Assembly (NCBI RefSeq): GCF_019317285.1
Contig: NZ_CP079218.1
Span: forward strand, 2,294,001 to 2,358,000
Direction of reading: 5' to 3'
DNA from: Pedobacter sp. D749
GTDB lineage: Bacteria > Bacteroidota > Bacteroidia > Sphingobacteriales > Sphingobacteriaceae
DNA length: 64,000 nt
Position numbers and translations under genes: made by a program. This document shows positions 35,430 through 44,586 of the stretch, piece by piece (the first letter of the stretch is position 1; every line of letters starts with the position of its first letter). Under the pieces are notes generated by a model, which worked only from the letters and a program-made list of their open reading frames with translations, ran no database searches and was not told the DNA's origin.

Positions 35430-35777
35430 GCGCAATTTATTTCCTTATAGGTTTTATATTGATAAGTTTTAGTTTTTTGAAAAGCAATAATAGTAGTCTT
35501 TCGGTTACAGCAGCCCCGCCATACGCTTTACCTTTTTTGCGATTTTTCTTTTAACATTAATATATTCCAGCAAAAAAGGGTGCCGCTCCTGTCGGGTTTA
35601 AAATCGCAAGGCATACCTAAGTAAGCTAAACCTGACAGTAGCGAGCATCCCGATTTTTTCTATCGGGATAAAGCGAATGGCAGGACTTTCGGTTCAGATG
35701 CACACAGAAACCTGCTTTTCTAATAACAATTCTATTAAATCTCCCTCGGTCTGTGAGAACACAGACCATGAATCGCA
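35430..35777. repeat. Long CTTTCGGTT repeat inside the repair operon (about 230-300 bp)
   Basis: No gene. TTTGAAAAGCAATAATAG and CTTTCGGTTACAGCAG (35474-35515) open the element; a later CTTTCGGTTCAG (35684-35695) echoes the start. Inverted pieces: CTGTCGGGTTTA with TAAACCTGACAG, TCCCGAT with ATCGGGA (about 35648-35668), and a perfect 8-bp stem GGTCTGTG/CACAGACC (35748-35767) just after the ligase stop. A degenerate copy occurs at 5233-5296. Confidence 0.65.
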
Positions 35778-37367
35778 TTACAAGGTAGATTGCAGCAACT
35801 GCCTCAAGTCTTCCAAAGTATTAATTTCATCTGCTTTTTTATCTTTTCGCCAACGCAATATACGTGGAAAACGTAAAGCTAAACCTGCTTTATGCCGTTT
35901 ACTTTCAGCAATTCCTTCAAAAGCAATTTCGAAAACCAGTTCAGGTTTTACCGTACGTACCGGTCCAAATTTTTCAATTGCATTACGGGTTACGAACGAA
36001 TTTACTTCTTTAATTTCCTTATCTGTTAAGCCCGAATAGGCTTTTGCAATCGTGACTAAGTTTTCGCCATCACGAACCGCAAAAGTATAATCGGTAAAAA
36101 AGTTAGCCCTTCTGCCACTTCCTTTTTGCGCATAAATCATTACCGCATCAACAGTGTAGGGATTGATTTTCCATTTCCACCAATCGCCCCGCTTCCTACC
36201 ACTATGGTAATGAGAACTCAATTTTTTTAGCATGATCCCTTCGCTATTGATCGATCTCGAAGTTTGTCTTAAATCAGCCAATTCTTCCCACGAACTGCAA
36301 TTGATTACCGGAGATATTATCACCGGACTTTCATCTAAATCACCAATTAGCTGCTCTAATATTTTTCGTCTTACGCTTAATGGTTCCTCTCTGAAATCTT
36401 TGGCTTCATATTCTAAAATATCATAAACAAAAAAGCCAATAGGAGCATCTTCAAGCTGTTTTTTATTGATCGTTTTACGGTTTAAGCGTTGTTGTAATGT
36501 ACTGAATGATAACACCTTTTTATCTTGCACAGCCAGTATTTCGCCATCCAAAACCACGCCATCAGGCAAAACATCGATCATAAAATGCAATTCAGGAAAC
36601 TGTTCTGTAACCAGTTCTTCTCCACGGCTCCAGATAAAGAGCTCTCCATTCCGTTTTACAATCTGTCCGCGGATACCATCCCATTTCCATTCGGCCTGCC
36701 ATTCAGAAATAGCTCCCAGTTTTTCAGGTTCCTGCTCTAAGGCATATGCGAGGCAAAAGGGGTAAGGCCAGGAATTATCGGTATTTACGTGGATACCATT
36801 GATCAGCTCATGAAAGGTAATTTCATAAGGATTCCATTTACCCATGATGCTGTGCATAATCTGGGCACTATCTAAACTACTCTGTTTAGCCAGTGCGTTC
36901 ACCAGCATTTTATTGGAAACACCGATCCTGAAATTTCCAGAAATTAATTTGTTAAAAATAAAACGTTCCTGTGTTTCGAGTTTATTCCATGCATTTAAAA
37001 TAAATTCTTTTTTGGTTTCATCATCCTTACCTTCCAGATCGTGCAAGTCTTCAACCCATTTATGCAATTGAAAATCAGAAGTATTTTCGGCAGGTGGCAA
37101 TAACAGCGCGATGGTTTCACTTAAATCACCAACATTGGCATAACTTTCGGCAAATAACCATTCTGGCGTTTCAGTAATGTCTATCGCCCAGTATTTAAGC
37201 AAGGCTGATTTAATTGGCCTTTTAGGTTTTTTGCCTGTAAATAACGCAATAACCCATACCTTATCTTTATCATCTGCATAGTTAAAATAATCAACCAATG
37301 CCGCAATTTTATCATTGGTTTTATTGCTCAGTTCGAGCTGCTGGATCAATTGGGCAAAACGTTTCAT
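35778..37367 (-). CDS. ATP-dependent DNA ligase (ligase-associated repair cluster)
   Basis: A 529-aa ATP-dependent ligase: N-terminal helical DNA-binding domain (about 1-200), adenylation domain with the AMP-accepting K228 in motif KWDGIR, motif III-type FVYDILEYE, DKxS-type later motifs (MLKKL and GDWWKWK), and a C-terminal OB-fold (about 410-529). It has no NHEJ-type fused domains. Known cluster members of this kind join nicks in repair. Two bases separate it from the upstream exonuclease gene. Confidence 0.95.
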   Translation of the reverse strand: MKRFAQLIQQLELSNKTNDKIAALVDYFNYADDKDKVWVIALFTGKKPKRPIKSALLKYWAIDITETPEWLFAESYANVGDLSETIALLLPPAENTSDFQLHKWVEDLHDLEGKDDETKKEFILNAWNKLETQERFIFNKLISGNFRIGVSNKMLVNALAKQSSLDSAQIMHSIMGKWNPYEITFHELINGIHVNTDNSWPYPFCLAYALEQEPEKLGAISEWQAEWKWDGIRGQIVKRNGELFIWSRGEELVTEQFPELHFMIDVLPDGVVLDGEILAVQDKKVLSFSTLQQRLNRKTINKKQLEDAPIGFFVYDILEYEAKDFREEPLSVRRKILEQLIGDLDESPVIISPVINCSSWEELADLRQTSRSINSEGIMLKKLSSHYHSGRKRGDWWKWKINPYTVDAVMIYAQKGSGRRANFFTDYTFAVRDGENLVTIAKAYSGLTDKEIKEVNSFVTRNAIEKFGPVRTVKPELVFEIAFEGIAESKRHKAGLALRFPRILRWRKDKKADEINTLEDLRQLLQSTL

Positions 37368-37369
37368 CT

Positions 37370-38398
37370 TTACTTATTTTCGTTTTGATCAACCAAATCT
37401 ACTTTATTTTCTTCATCGTCTTCTTGCCCAAACTTGGTTAACACTTCAGCAGCTTCTATGCCTACATCATTTAAAAACCGGCTAAAAGCAGCTGTAAAAC
37501 CATGTGTAACGTATACTTTTTCTGCGCCTGTTGCGGTAATAGCTTCCATTAAACCAGGCCAGTCTGCATGGTCGCTCAGTGCAAAGCCTGCATCAGCACT
37601 TTGCCAACGGCGATGCGCCCGAACTTGCATCCAGCCGGAGCAAATACCAGTTACCGGATGGGTTAAATTTTTGATCCAGCGGCTATCCCGCATGGCAGGT
37701 GGTACAATTACAATACCTTTCTGCAATTCATCTTTAGTGGTTTCAGGAGTAATTCGGATAGTTTTGGGAAGATTTACACCTGCATCAATAATTACCTCAT
37801 TCAGGTTAGCAATACTGTTATGTACATAAATAGGGATATCACCAGCCAGGTTTTTAATTAAACGTTGTGCTTTGCCTAAACTATAGGCAATTAATACACT
37901 TGTTTTTTGCTGTGTAATATTATCACTTATCCAGCTCCTGATGCCATTAAAAACAATTTCTTGCTTTTGCCATTTGTAAACAGGTAAACCAAAAGTACTT
38001 TCAGAAACAAAAGAATGACACTTTACAGGCTCGAAAGGTGTGGTAATGCCATCATCCTCAATTTTATAATCACCAGAAATAACACAAATTTCACCTTTAT
38101 AAGCTAAACGTACCTGAGCAGATCCGATAATATGTCCTGCAGGGAAAAATGAAATATTCACTCCATTACGGGTAATGCTTTCTCCATATTCCAATGTTTC
38201 TACATTTAAATCTTCGCTGATCCTGCGTTTGATGATAGGCTTTGTTAAGGTATGGCAGAGATAGTATTTATTTCCAAAACGAACATGATCACTATGTCCG
38301 TGCGTTGTAACTGCGTAATCAACAGGCCACCAGGGGTCTACATAAAAATCGCCTTGTTTACAATAAATCCCTCTTTTGGTAAATTCTATTAATGCCAT
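37370..38398 (-). CDS. Ligase-associated DNA damage response exonuclease (MBL fold)
   Basis: A 342-aa metallo-beta-lactamase/beta-CASP-like nuclease with the metal motif H33-G-H35-S-D37-H38 (TTHGHSDH), PAGHIIGSAQV (motif III-like histidine), a later VISGDYK with aspartate, and a C-terminal SDHADWPGL with histidine. First gene of the operon. The family degrades DNA ends in the same repair cluster. It starts 66 bases from a small divergent frame at 38465. Confidence 0.94.
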   Translation of the reverse strand: MALIEFTKRGIYCKQGDFYVDPWWPVDYAVTTHGHSDHVRFGNKYYLCHTLTKPIIKRRISEDLNVETLEYGESITRNGVNISFFPAGHIIGSAQVRLAYKGEICVISGDYKIEDDGITTPFEPVKCHSFVSESTFGLPVYKWQKQEIVFNGIRSWISDNITQQKTSVLIAYSLGKAQRLIKNLAGDIPIYVHNSIANLNEVIIDAGVNLPKTIRITPETTKDELQKGIVIVPPAMRDSRWIKNLTHPVTGICSGWMQVRAHRRWQSADAGFALSDHADWPGLMEAITATGAEKVYVTHGFTAAFSRFLNDVGIEAAEVLTKFGQEDDEENKVDLVDQNENK

Positions 38399-38464
38399 AG
38401 CTAGTAAACAATAAATTTATTGATTAGTTTTTAAATCAAAATCGGCTAAAAAACCGATAATTTA

Positions 38465-38650
38465 ATGGTAAATAAATCTGCTAATGTAAGTTTGGGGATT
38501 GGTTTAGGGGATATTAAAAACAGAAGAAAAAAGCTTTCAGAATCAAGTGGAGATGCATTCATTTACTCTGGTGCAGCCTTTGATGGTTTAAAACGGTCTA
38601 AAAATAATTTAGCCATTAAAACTGCCTATCTTAAAAAAAATCTTAAATAA
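38465..38650 (+). CDS. Possible small protein of unknown function (61 aa)
   Basis: A short open frame starting with ATG, basic (about 12 Lys/Arg), with a glycine-rich start (SANVSLGIGLGDI) and RSKNNLAIKTAYLKKNL at the end. Nothing lies on the other strand and it is the only frame here. The composition looks protein-like, but I see no promoter box and no homologue that I recognise. It could be chance or a real small gene. Confidence 0.4.
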   Translation: MVNKSANVSLGIGLGDIKNRRKKLSESSGDAFIYSGAAFDGLKRSKNNLAIKTAYLKKNLK

Positions 38651-38744
38651 TAATACTTAATTAAATGGTTTTTACAATGAAACAGTACATTTAAAATTAC
38701 ATGATTGTCATTCCAATACTTACTTGCATCCAATATTTATCGCA

Positions 38745-38774
38745 TAAAAAAAGCAGCCCGAAAGCTGCTTTTTT
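38745..38774 (-). terminator. Intrinsic terminator after the DPP IV-type gene
   Basis: AAAGCAGC (within 38746-38757) pairs with GCTGC followed by a T-run (38764-38774), loop 6 bases. Read on the minus strand it is followed by a T-run as well, so it may end the peptidase gene and anything transcribed rightwards. Confidence 0.75.
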
Positions 38775-38780
38775 AAATTT

Positions 38781-40949
38781 CTATCTTGCTCCCGGAGGGC
38801 AGTTTTCTTTTAAAAACTTGGTGTAGGTTAACGATAAATGCTCGCTTGTTCCTTCACCTTCTGAAATACTGTGTGTACGGTTAGGATAACTCATCAGTTG
38901 AAAAACCTTTCTGTTTTTAATCAGTTCATTGATCAACATTTCGGCATTCTGATAGTGTACGTTATCGTCGCCTGTACCATGGATATACAATAAATTTCCC
39001 TTTAAGTTTTTAGCATAAGTAACAGGAGAACCTTTAACATACGCCTCTTTACTTGGGAAAGGGGTACCCATATAACGCTCCTGATAAATATTATCGTAGG
39101 TTAATTGATTACCAACCGCTGCAATTGCAATACCTGTTTTATAAATTTCCGGATATTGGAACATCAGGTTTAAGGTAGACGAACCGCCACCGCTCCAGCC
39201 CCAAACGGCTACACGGTCTTTATCCATAAAAGCGTTGGTTGCCAATAGTTTTTTGGCTGCCATGGCCTGATCGCGGATGTTAAGCACGCCGATGTTTTTA
39301 TAAATGCTTTTACGCCAAGTGCTTCCCTTTGGTACAGGGGCACCTCTATTATCCATTGAAATATAGATATAACCATCTTTGGCCATATCGCCAGCGTATA
39401 AAAAGTTTCTTCCGGCGCCATAAGTATCTGCTGCTGTAGGCGAAGCAGGTTCACCATAAACATAAAATACAACTGGGTATTTTTTAGCAGGATTAAAATT
39501 ATCAGGTTTTTTCATCCAGCCATCCATTTCAATGCCATCTTCAGTGGTTACTTTGAAAAACTCAACTTTGTTTTTAGCCGATTCCTGTTTTGATAATTGG
39601 GTAGTAATGCTTCCATCCATCGTAAATGGATTACCTGTAGTAAAGTTCATCCACTCGGTAATTGGCCTTACGATTGAACTGTTATACGTATGACGGGCAA
39701 AAGCAGCATTTGGGGAAATATCATAATTATGCGTTCCAGGTAAAACAGAAGGGGTAACCTGCTCTAATTTACCTTTGCCATCTAACTTCGTTTTAAAAAG
39801 ATATTTCTGAGTGGCATTTGTTGGTGAAGCAAGGAAATAAACCATATTGTTTTTTACATCAATCAACTTCACATCAATTACATCATAGTTACCCTTTGTA
39901 ACCAATGTTTCTTTTTTTCCATCAATACTGATTCTATACAAATGGTTCCAACCGTCTTTGTCTGATACGATGGTAAATTCTTTATTGTCGTTTAACCATT
40001 TCCATTCATCTTGCGCATCAATCCAGGCTTTTGCCTTTTCAGTATAAACCGCTTTTGCATCTCCGTTACTGGCATTGCAGATAAACACTTTACTTTCGTT
40101 CTGCTCACGGTTAAGCTGTTGTAAAATAATGTTGTTACTGTTTGGTACCCACTGCATGCGTGGAATGTAATGCTGGATATTATCGCCCGGAACGTTTAAC
40201 CAGTTTGTTTTCGCAGTGGCGATATCAACTATACCAACTTTACAAACCGAAGGATTTTCGCCAACTTTTGGGTACTCAACCGGAATGGTATACGGATAAA
40301 TCGAATCAGTATTGTTGATCATCAAAAAGTTTTTGATCTTGGTCGCATCAATTTGCCAATAAGCAATAGATTTCCCATCCGGACTCCACCTAAAACCATC
40401 ACGACAATCGAATTCCTCTTCATAAACCCAATCAAAAGTACCATTGATCATGCGGTCTGTGCCATCAGTGGTTAAGGCTTTAGCACCAGTTCCGTCAATA
40501 TTTTCTACATATAAGTTGTGTTTGCTTACATAAGCTACTTTACTTCCATCGGGCGATAATTTTGCAAACATTAAAGATGATGCAGGTTTATCTTTTCCAA
40601 TCTGGGTAATCTTGTTAGCGGTTAAATCTGCCAACCAATAATCGCCACGGGTATCATAACGCCAAACTTTTTTACTGTTGGTGTAAATTAATGCTTTTGT
40701 ACCATCATCCGACAATTGGAAACTTCTTACCGCAATGGCATTATCTTTTCCTGCTGGCGTTAATAACGTTCTGGAAATAATTGTTTTTTTGTCGCTTTTA
40801 GGGAGGGTAACCGAAATAATTTCTCCGCTTGCAATCTGGTAGTAGGAGTTACCATCTTTTGCCCAGTTGATGCTTTGGGCTTTTGCATCAATTAGCGTAC
40901 ATATTGCGATGCAGGCAATTGATAATTTGAGTGATAAGTTTTTAATCAT
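38781..40949 (-). CDS. S9 family peptidase, dipeptidyl peptidase IV type
   Basis: A 722-aa exported serine peptidase that releases N-terminal dipeptides, preferring Xaa-Pro. Signal peptide ends at DAKAQ (25). N-terminal beta-propeller (about 40-460) with the EE motif that binds the free N-terminus (YEEEF) and the DPP IV-type DGFRWSPDGKSIAYW. C-terminal alpha/beta hydrolase: nucleophile S586 in GWSGGGS, acid D661 or D662 in GDDNVH, and H693 in THSISEG. Periplasmic nutrient or peptide processing is likely. Confidence 0.95.
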   Translation of the reverse strand: MIKNLSLKLSIACIAICTLIDAKAQSINWAKDGNSYYQIASGEIISVTLPKSDKKTIISRTLLTPAGKDNAIAVRSFQLSDDGTKALIYTNSKKVWRYDTRGDYWLADLTANKITQIGKDKPASSLMFAKLSPDGSKVAYVSKHNLYVENIDGTGAKALTTDGTDRMINGTFDWVYEEEFDCRDGFRWSPDGKSIAYWQIDATKIKNFLMINNTDSIYPYTIPVEYPKVGENPSVCKVGIVDIATAKTNWLNVPGDNIQHYIPRMQWVPNSNNIILQQLNREQNESKVFICNASNGDAKAVYTEKAKAWIDAQDEWKWLNDNKEFTIVSDKDGWNHLYRISIDGKKETLVTKGNYDVIDVKLIDVKNNMVYFLASPTNATQKYLFKTKLDGKGKLEQVTPSVLPGTHNYDISPNAAFARHTYNSSIVRPITEWMNFTTGNPFTMDGSITTQLSKQESAKNKVEFFKVTTEDGIEMDGWMKKPDNFNPAKKYPVVFYVYGEPASPTAADTYGAGRNFLYAGDMAKDGYIYISMDNRGAPVPKGSTWRKSIYKNIGVLNIRDQAMAAKKLLATNAFMDKDRVAVWGWSGGGSSTLNLMFQYPEIYKTGIAIAAVGNQLTYDNIYQERYMGTPFPSKEAYVKGSPVTYAKNLKGNLLYIHGTGDDNVHYQNAEMLINELIKNRKVFQLMSYPNRTHSISEGEGTSEHLSLTYTKFLKENCPPGAR

Positions 40950-41047
40950 ATATAATTTTGGGGCATAAAAAAAGCTTTTTAACTTTTCGGCTAATTTAAA
41001 TAAAAAGCCGGCAGTTAAAAAGCCGTAAATTATCTGGAATTGTTTAA

Positions 41048-41695
41048 TTATTCACCACCACCTTGCATGGCTTTCAATTCTTCCATGGTTACTACTTCGT
41101 AACCGGCAGGAATTTCAGTGCTAATGGCACCAACTTTGGCTTCAGAAAGAGATTTTAGTACCAGGTCTGAATTTACGCCATTAATTACTGCAGAATATTT
41201 TACAGGAAGTGCACCTAAGCCTTTAAAGAAACCACCATTGGTAATTGAAGCAATATCAACATCTTTTGTTGCCCATAATTCATGAGCTCCACCCTTATCG
41301 TCTTTGTAAGTATATTTTTCAGCACTTAATCCAGCAATTGTTTGTTTTTCACCAGTTGCTTTATAATCAGAATATTTTGGCAATAAAGCTTCCTGTGCTT
41401 CTGTTTCTGCTTTGCTCACCTTTACTGCAAACTGTTTTTGAGCTACGGGAACGTCAATTAATAATAATCCGGTTTTATCTGCCGTATTTGAAATAATGTT
41501 AACCATGGCAGGGCCATTTTCAATTTCTATTTTGGTTAAGTTACCATTAAATTTAGTTTTAACGTCTGTTGTTGCACCATTAGCGGTTACAGCAAATACC
41601 AAAGTACCTTCAGCAATTTTCTTTTGTGCATGGGCAATTATAGCAGTACTGACTAAGATTAAAGCTACGACGCTTGTTTTGATTGATTTGAACAT
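41048..41695 (-). CDS. Secreted DUF4412-like protein
   Basis: A 215-aa exported protein with a signal peptide (SVVALILVSTAIIAHAQ). The mature part resembles DUF4412, a family of small secreted Bacteroidota proteins of unknown function (EGTLVFAVTANG, KTKFNGNLTKIEIENG, then NIISNTADKTGLLLIDVP, AGLSAEKYTY). The C-terminus ends in a short acidic, glycine-rich tail. Family call by recognition. It lies between two genes on the same strand and may be transcribed with the ECH gene upstream. Confidence 0.7.
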   Translation of the reverse strand: MFKSIKTSVVALILVSTAIIAHAQKKIAEGTLVFAVTANGATTDVKTKFNGNLTKIEIENGPAMVNIISNTADKTGLLLIDVPVAQKQFAVKVSKAETEAQEALLPKYSDYKATGEKQTIAGLSAEKYTYKDDKGGAHELWATKDVDIASITNGGFFKGLGALPVKYSAVINGVNSDLVLKSLSEAKVGAISTEIPAGYEVVTMEELKAMQGGGE

Positions 41696-41718
41696 GTTTT
41701 TATTTTAGTTTTAGTTTT

Positions 41719-42495
41719 TTACCAGTTAATTTTCTCTTTATTTAAAAATGAAGAAATTCCTTTTTTAAAATCCTCACTCTCGCGTACACGGGCATTTATC
41801 TGTACCGCAATCTCCAAACTCTTTTCTAAGTGTGGATTAACAGTTTGGTTAATCAGTTGTTTCGTAATCATTAATGAATTACCTGAACTCTCCTTGCACA
41901 AACTTAGTGCAAATTCTCTTGTTTTTTGATGAATATCGGATGAATTTGTTACAAAATTTATCAAATTATATTTTAATGCCTGCTCTGCAGAGAAAATTTT
42001 TCCAGTTAGTAAAATTTCCTTGACGATGGATTCGCTCACCTTTTGTTTTAAAAAACAAGAAACTATAGCGGGTACAAAACCAATTTTCACTTCAGTATAG
42101 CCAAAATTACTTTCAGGAGTAGCAAAAATAATATCACATATAGTCGCTAAACCACAGCCACCGGCAATGGCATGGCCTTCAACCTGGGCAATAACCACCT
42201 TTGGTAAGTAATAAATGGTTGTAAATAGTTTTTTTAAATGATTAGAATCAGCTACGTTTTCTTCAAATGTATTGTGCTGTAATTGCTGAAGATATGCTAA
42301 ATCGGCGCCAGCACTAAATGAGTCACCGTTTGCATTTAATATGACAACTTTTACCTGGTCATCTTCTGATGCTTTTATAAACGCAGCAGTTAATTCAGCG
42401 ATTAGTTGAGGGTTTAACGCATTTCTTTTTTCAGGCCTGTTGATTGTTATTGTTGCTATTCTTTCAGCAACCTGATATAAAACCAGATCTTCCAT
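41719..42495 (-). CDS. Enoyl-CoA hydratase/isomerase family protein
   Basis: A 258-aa crotonase-fold protein. Oxyanion-hole segments FSAGADLAYL and GHAIAGGCGLATICD are clear. The second catalytic Glu (E in YTEVKIG) is kept, but the first (the Glu after GGGC in classical hydratases) reads Gly here. One-Glu members include isomerases and some methylglutaconyl-CoA hydratase-like proteins, so the exact reaction is open. It starts 1 base from the comEC stop and is coupled to it. Confidence 0.85.
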   Translation of the reverse strand: MEDLVLYQVAERIATITINRPEKRNALNPQLIAELTAAFIKASEDDQVKVVILNANGDSFSAGADLAYLQQLQHNTFEENVADSNHLKKLFTTIYYLPKVVIAQVEGHAIAGGCGLATICDIIFATPESNFGYTEVKIGFVPAIVSCFLKQKVSESIVKEILLTGKIFSAEQALKYNLINFVTNSSDIHQKTREFALSLCKESSGNSLMITKQLINQTVNPHLEKSLEIAVQINARVRESEDFKKGISSFLNKEKINW

Positions 42496-42496
42496 A

Positions 42497-44584
42497 TTAT
42501 TGGCTTATTTGCACCAAATATGCTTTATTTTTCTTTAAAACATGTACATCTTTATCATTATTCTCCATGTGCTTCTTTAGGATCTGAATTTTATAATCCT
42601 TATTAGAGGCATCGATTATTGCAGTTTTATATTTTACATCAACATCCATTTTGGCTAAATTAAATTTAGTATTTCCGCTTAACCAGATACTTGAAAACGT
42701 AGCCTTTCCATTTATCTTTTTATTGTTCAGCTTTTCGTCAATCAAAAGCATCCTATATTGAAAAAAGGCAATCTGGTTGTTCTTTAATATAAATTGTCCC
42801 AAAACGGTGTCTTTCTTGAAATCAATAATAGATATCTTATTTAACTGTAATTGAGCTAATGCTGGTTGAATAGAAAAGGCATAGTTTTTATCATCACTAT
42901 TTATATCTGAAATTAAAATAGCTTCTTTTCCATTAATAAATGCAGCAGCATAATTTTTTCTTAAGGAAAAGAAAATGATTTTCCTCTGTTGGAAAACCTT
43001 TAAATCATCGCGTAAAATCAAAAGTTGATAACAAACAAATAAAAATAAAGAAGAGAACAAAAGTTGTTTGTTAAGTTTTGTCAACGCATAAATAAATAAT
43101 CCTAGCGAAAGGCTCAACAAGACAAATTCAGGCAGGTTAATCCATATTGATGAAAAGCTGGCATAAGGCAAATTGGCAATCCATTTTAATACCGCATTCG
43201 TAAAGTTTATTATCCATTCGAAAATCGGTGCCAGAAACCCGAAAGACGGAATTAATACCACAATCCCTAAATACATCATGAATATTAATGGGATCGTGAT
43301 GAAAAGATTAGCAAAGAGAAAGTAAAATGGAAATTGATAAAAATAGTAAATACTTAATGGAAATGTGACTATTTGTGCCGCTAAAGACATGGATGTGAAA
43401 CTCCATAATTTATCTATCCAATTATGTTCAGTATAAAGGAGATTGTAGATTTTCGGCTGAAGATAAATTAGTCCAAATACGGCCAGATAGGAGAGTTGAA
43501 ATCCAACATCCCAGATTAAAAATGGATTGTAAACGAGTTGACAAAATGCAGAAAAGGCTAAAACATTATAACTATTGGTTTTCTTTGATAAAACTTTTGC
43601 CGTTATTAAAATACTGATCATTATGGCTGAGCGAACCACAGAGGGCGATAATCCCGTTAACAAAGCATATCCCCAAATCAAAGTACAGAGGAGTAATAGT
43701 TTCAATATTCTTAACGCACTGTTCTTATTCAAAAAGAAAAACATAAAATCTAAAACAACATAGATAATAGCTACATGTGCTCCTGATACCGATAAAGCAT
43801 GAATGGTTCCGGTTTTGGAATAGGCCGATAAAGTTTCTTTGCTTAAATCCGCTCGGTAACCTAAAATAAGGGTAGAGGCCACAGCAAAAGCTTCATCACT
43901 TTTAATTAATGTTCTGTATTTTGCAACTTGTTTTTCTCTTAAGTTTAAGGCCATCTTTATAATCGAATTACCAACATTTTTTTTGGTGCTAACAATATGG
44001 TTCTGATCTATAAATGCCTGATGATAAATATTCTGACTACCTAGCCAGGCCTTAAAGTCAAATTCTGCAGGATTGTATGGCGGTTCCACTTCAGTATAGC
44101 TAACCGAAATCATCATTTCGTCTCCATACTTTAGTTGGATAGGTTTAAGGCTGTCTAATTTTACAGTAAGCAGCATTTGTCCCGATAAGCTGATCTGTTT
44201 ACCTTTTAGATATCCAGATCTTACCTTTGCTTTAAAACGCACAATATTGCCATTTTGCTGAGGCTCATTGTTAACCCAAACTTTTAAATAATTGCAATTG
44301 GTTTTTGCAAAGTAATTTTGGTTTAAACTTTCGTTATTAAGCAGGCAAAACAAACTGCCAAGGTTGAAAAAAAGTATGTAAATCAAAATACCAACTGCAC
44401 CTTTGTAACGATAGATATTGAATCTTTTATAAGTAACGTTTAAAAATAAAATGCTCAGTAAAACAACAACTAGCATTAAGTTCAACCATTTAATATATGC
44501 TAACGCCGGGAAGAAATAAAAAATAGAGACGCCCAAAATAAAAGGAAATAGGATCCTGACAAAAATATACTCCGTCTTAAACAT
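42497..44584 (-). CDS. comEC: ComEC/Rec2-family DNA uptake channel protein
   Basis: A 695-aa inner-membrane protein. A DUF4131-type OB region (about 95-190), then the Competence domain (about 220-500) with HALSVSGAHVAIIY, GLSPSVVRSAIM and some eight membrane helices. The family moves single-stranded DNA across the inner membrane. The last 160 residues occupy the place of the usual metallo-beta-lactamase domain but contain no HxHxDH motif. Two bases downstream of a gene for a helix-hairpin-helix barrel protein. Confidence 0.9.
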   Translation of the reverse strand: MFKTEYIFVRILFPFILGVSIFYFFPALAYIKWLNLMLVVVLLSILFLNVTYKRFNIYRYKGAVGILIYILFFNLGSLFCLLNNESLNQNYFAKTNCNYLKVWVNNEPQQNGNIVRFKAKVRSGYLKGKQISLSGQMLLTVKLDSLKPIQLKYGDEMMISVSYTEVEPPYNPAEFDFKAWLGSQNIYHQAFIDQNHIVSTKKNVGNSIIKMALNLREKQVAKYRTLIKSDEAFAVASTLILGYRADLSKETLSAYSKTGTIHALSVSGAHVAIIYVVLDFMFFFLNKNSALRILKLLLLCTLIWGYALLTGLSPSVVRSAIMISILITAKVLSKKTNSYNVLAFSAFCQLVYNPFLIWDVGFQLSYLAVFGLIYLQPKIYNLLYTEHNWIDKLWSFTSMSLAAQIVTFPLSIYYFYQFPFYFLFANLFITIPLIFMMYLGIVVLIPSFGFLAPIFEWIINFTNAVLKWIANLPYASFSSIWINLPEFVLLSLSLGLFIYALTKLNKQLLFSSLFLFVCYQLLILRDDLKVFQQRKIIFFSLRKNYAAAFINGKEAILISDINSDDKNYAFSIQPALAQLQLNKISIIDFKKDTVLGQFILKNNQIAFFQYRMLLIDEKLNNKKINGKATFSSIWLSGNTKFNLAKMDVDVKYKTAIIDASNKDYKIQILKKHMENNDKDVHVLKKNKAYLVQISQ

Positions 44585-44586
44585 AT

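Noticed and set aside
35677..36039. A 120-codon frame on the plus strand
   Set aside because: It starts in the long repeat and runs antisense into the ligase C-terminus. No family resemblance.
37434..37829. A 131-codon frame on the plus strand
   Set aside because: It lies opposite the MBL exonuclease gene, whose motifs are complete on the minus strand. A shadow frame.
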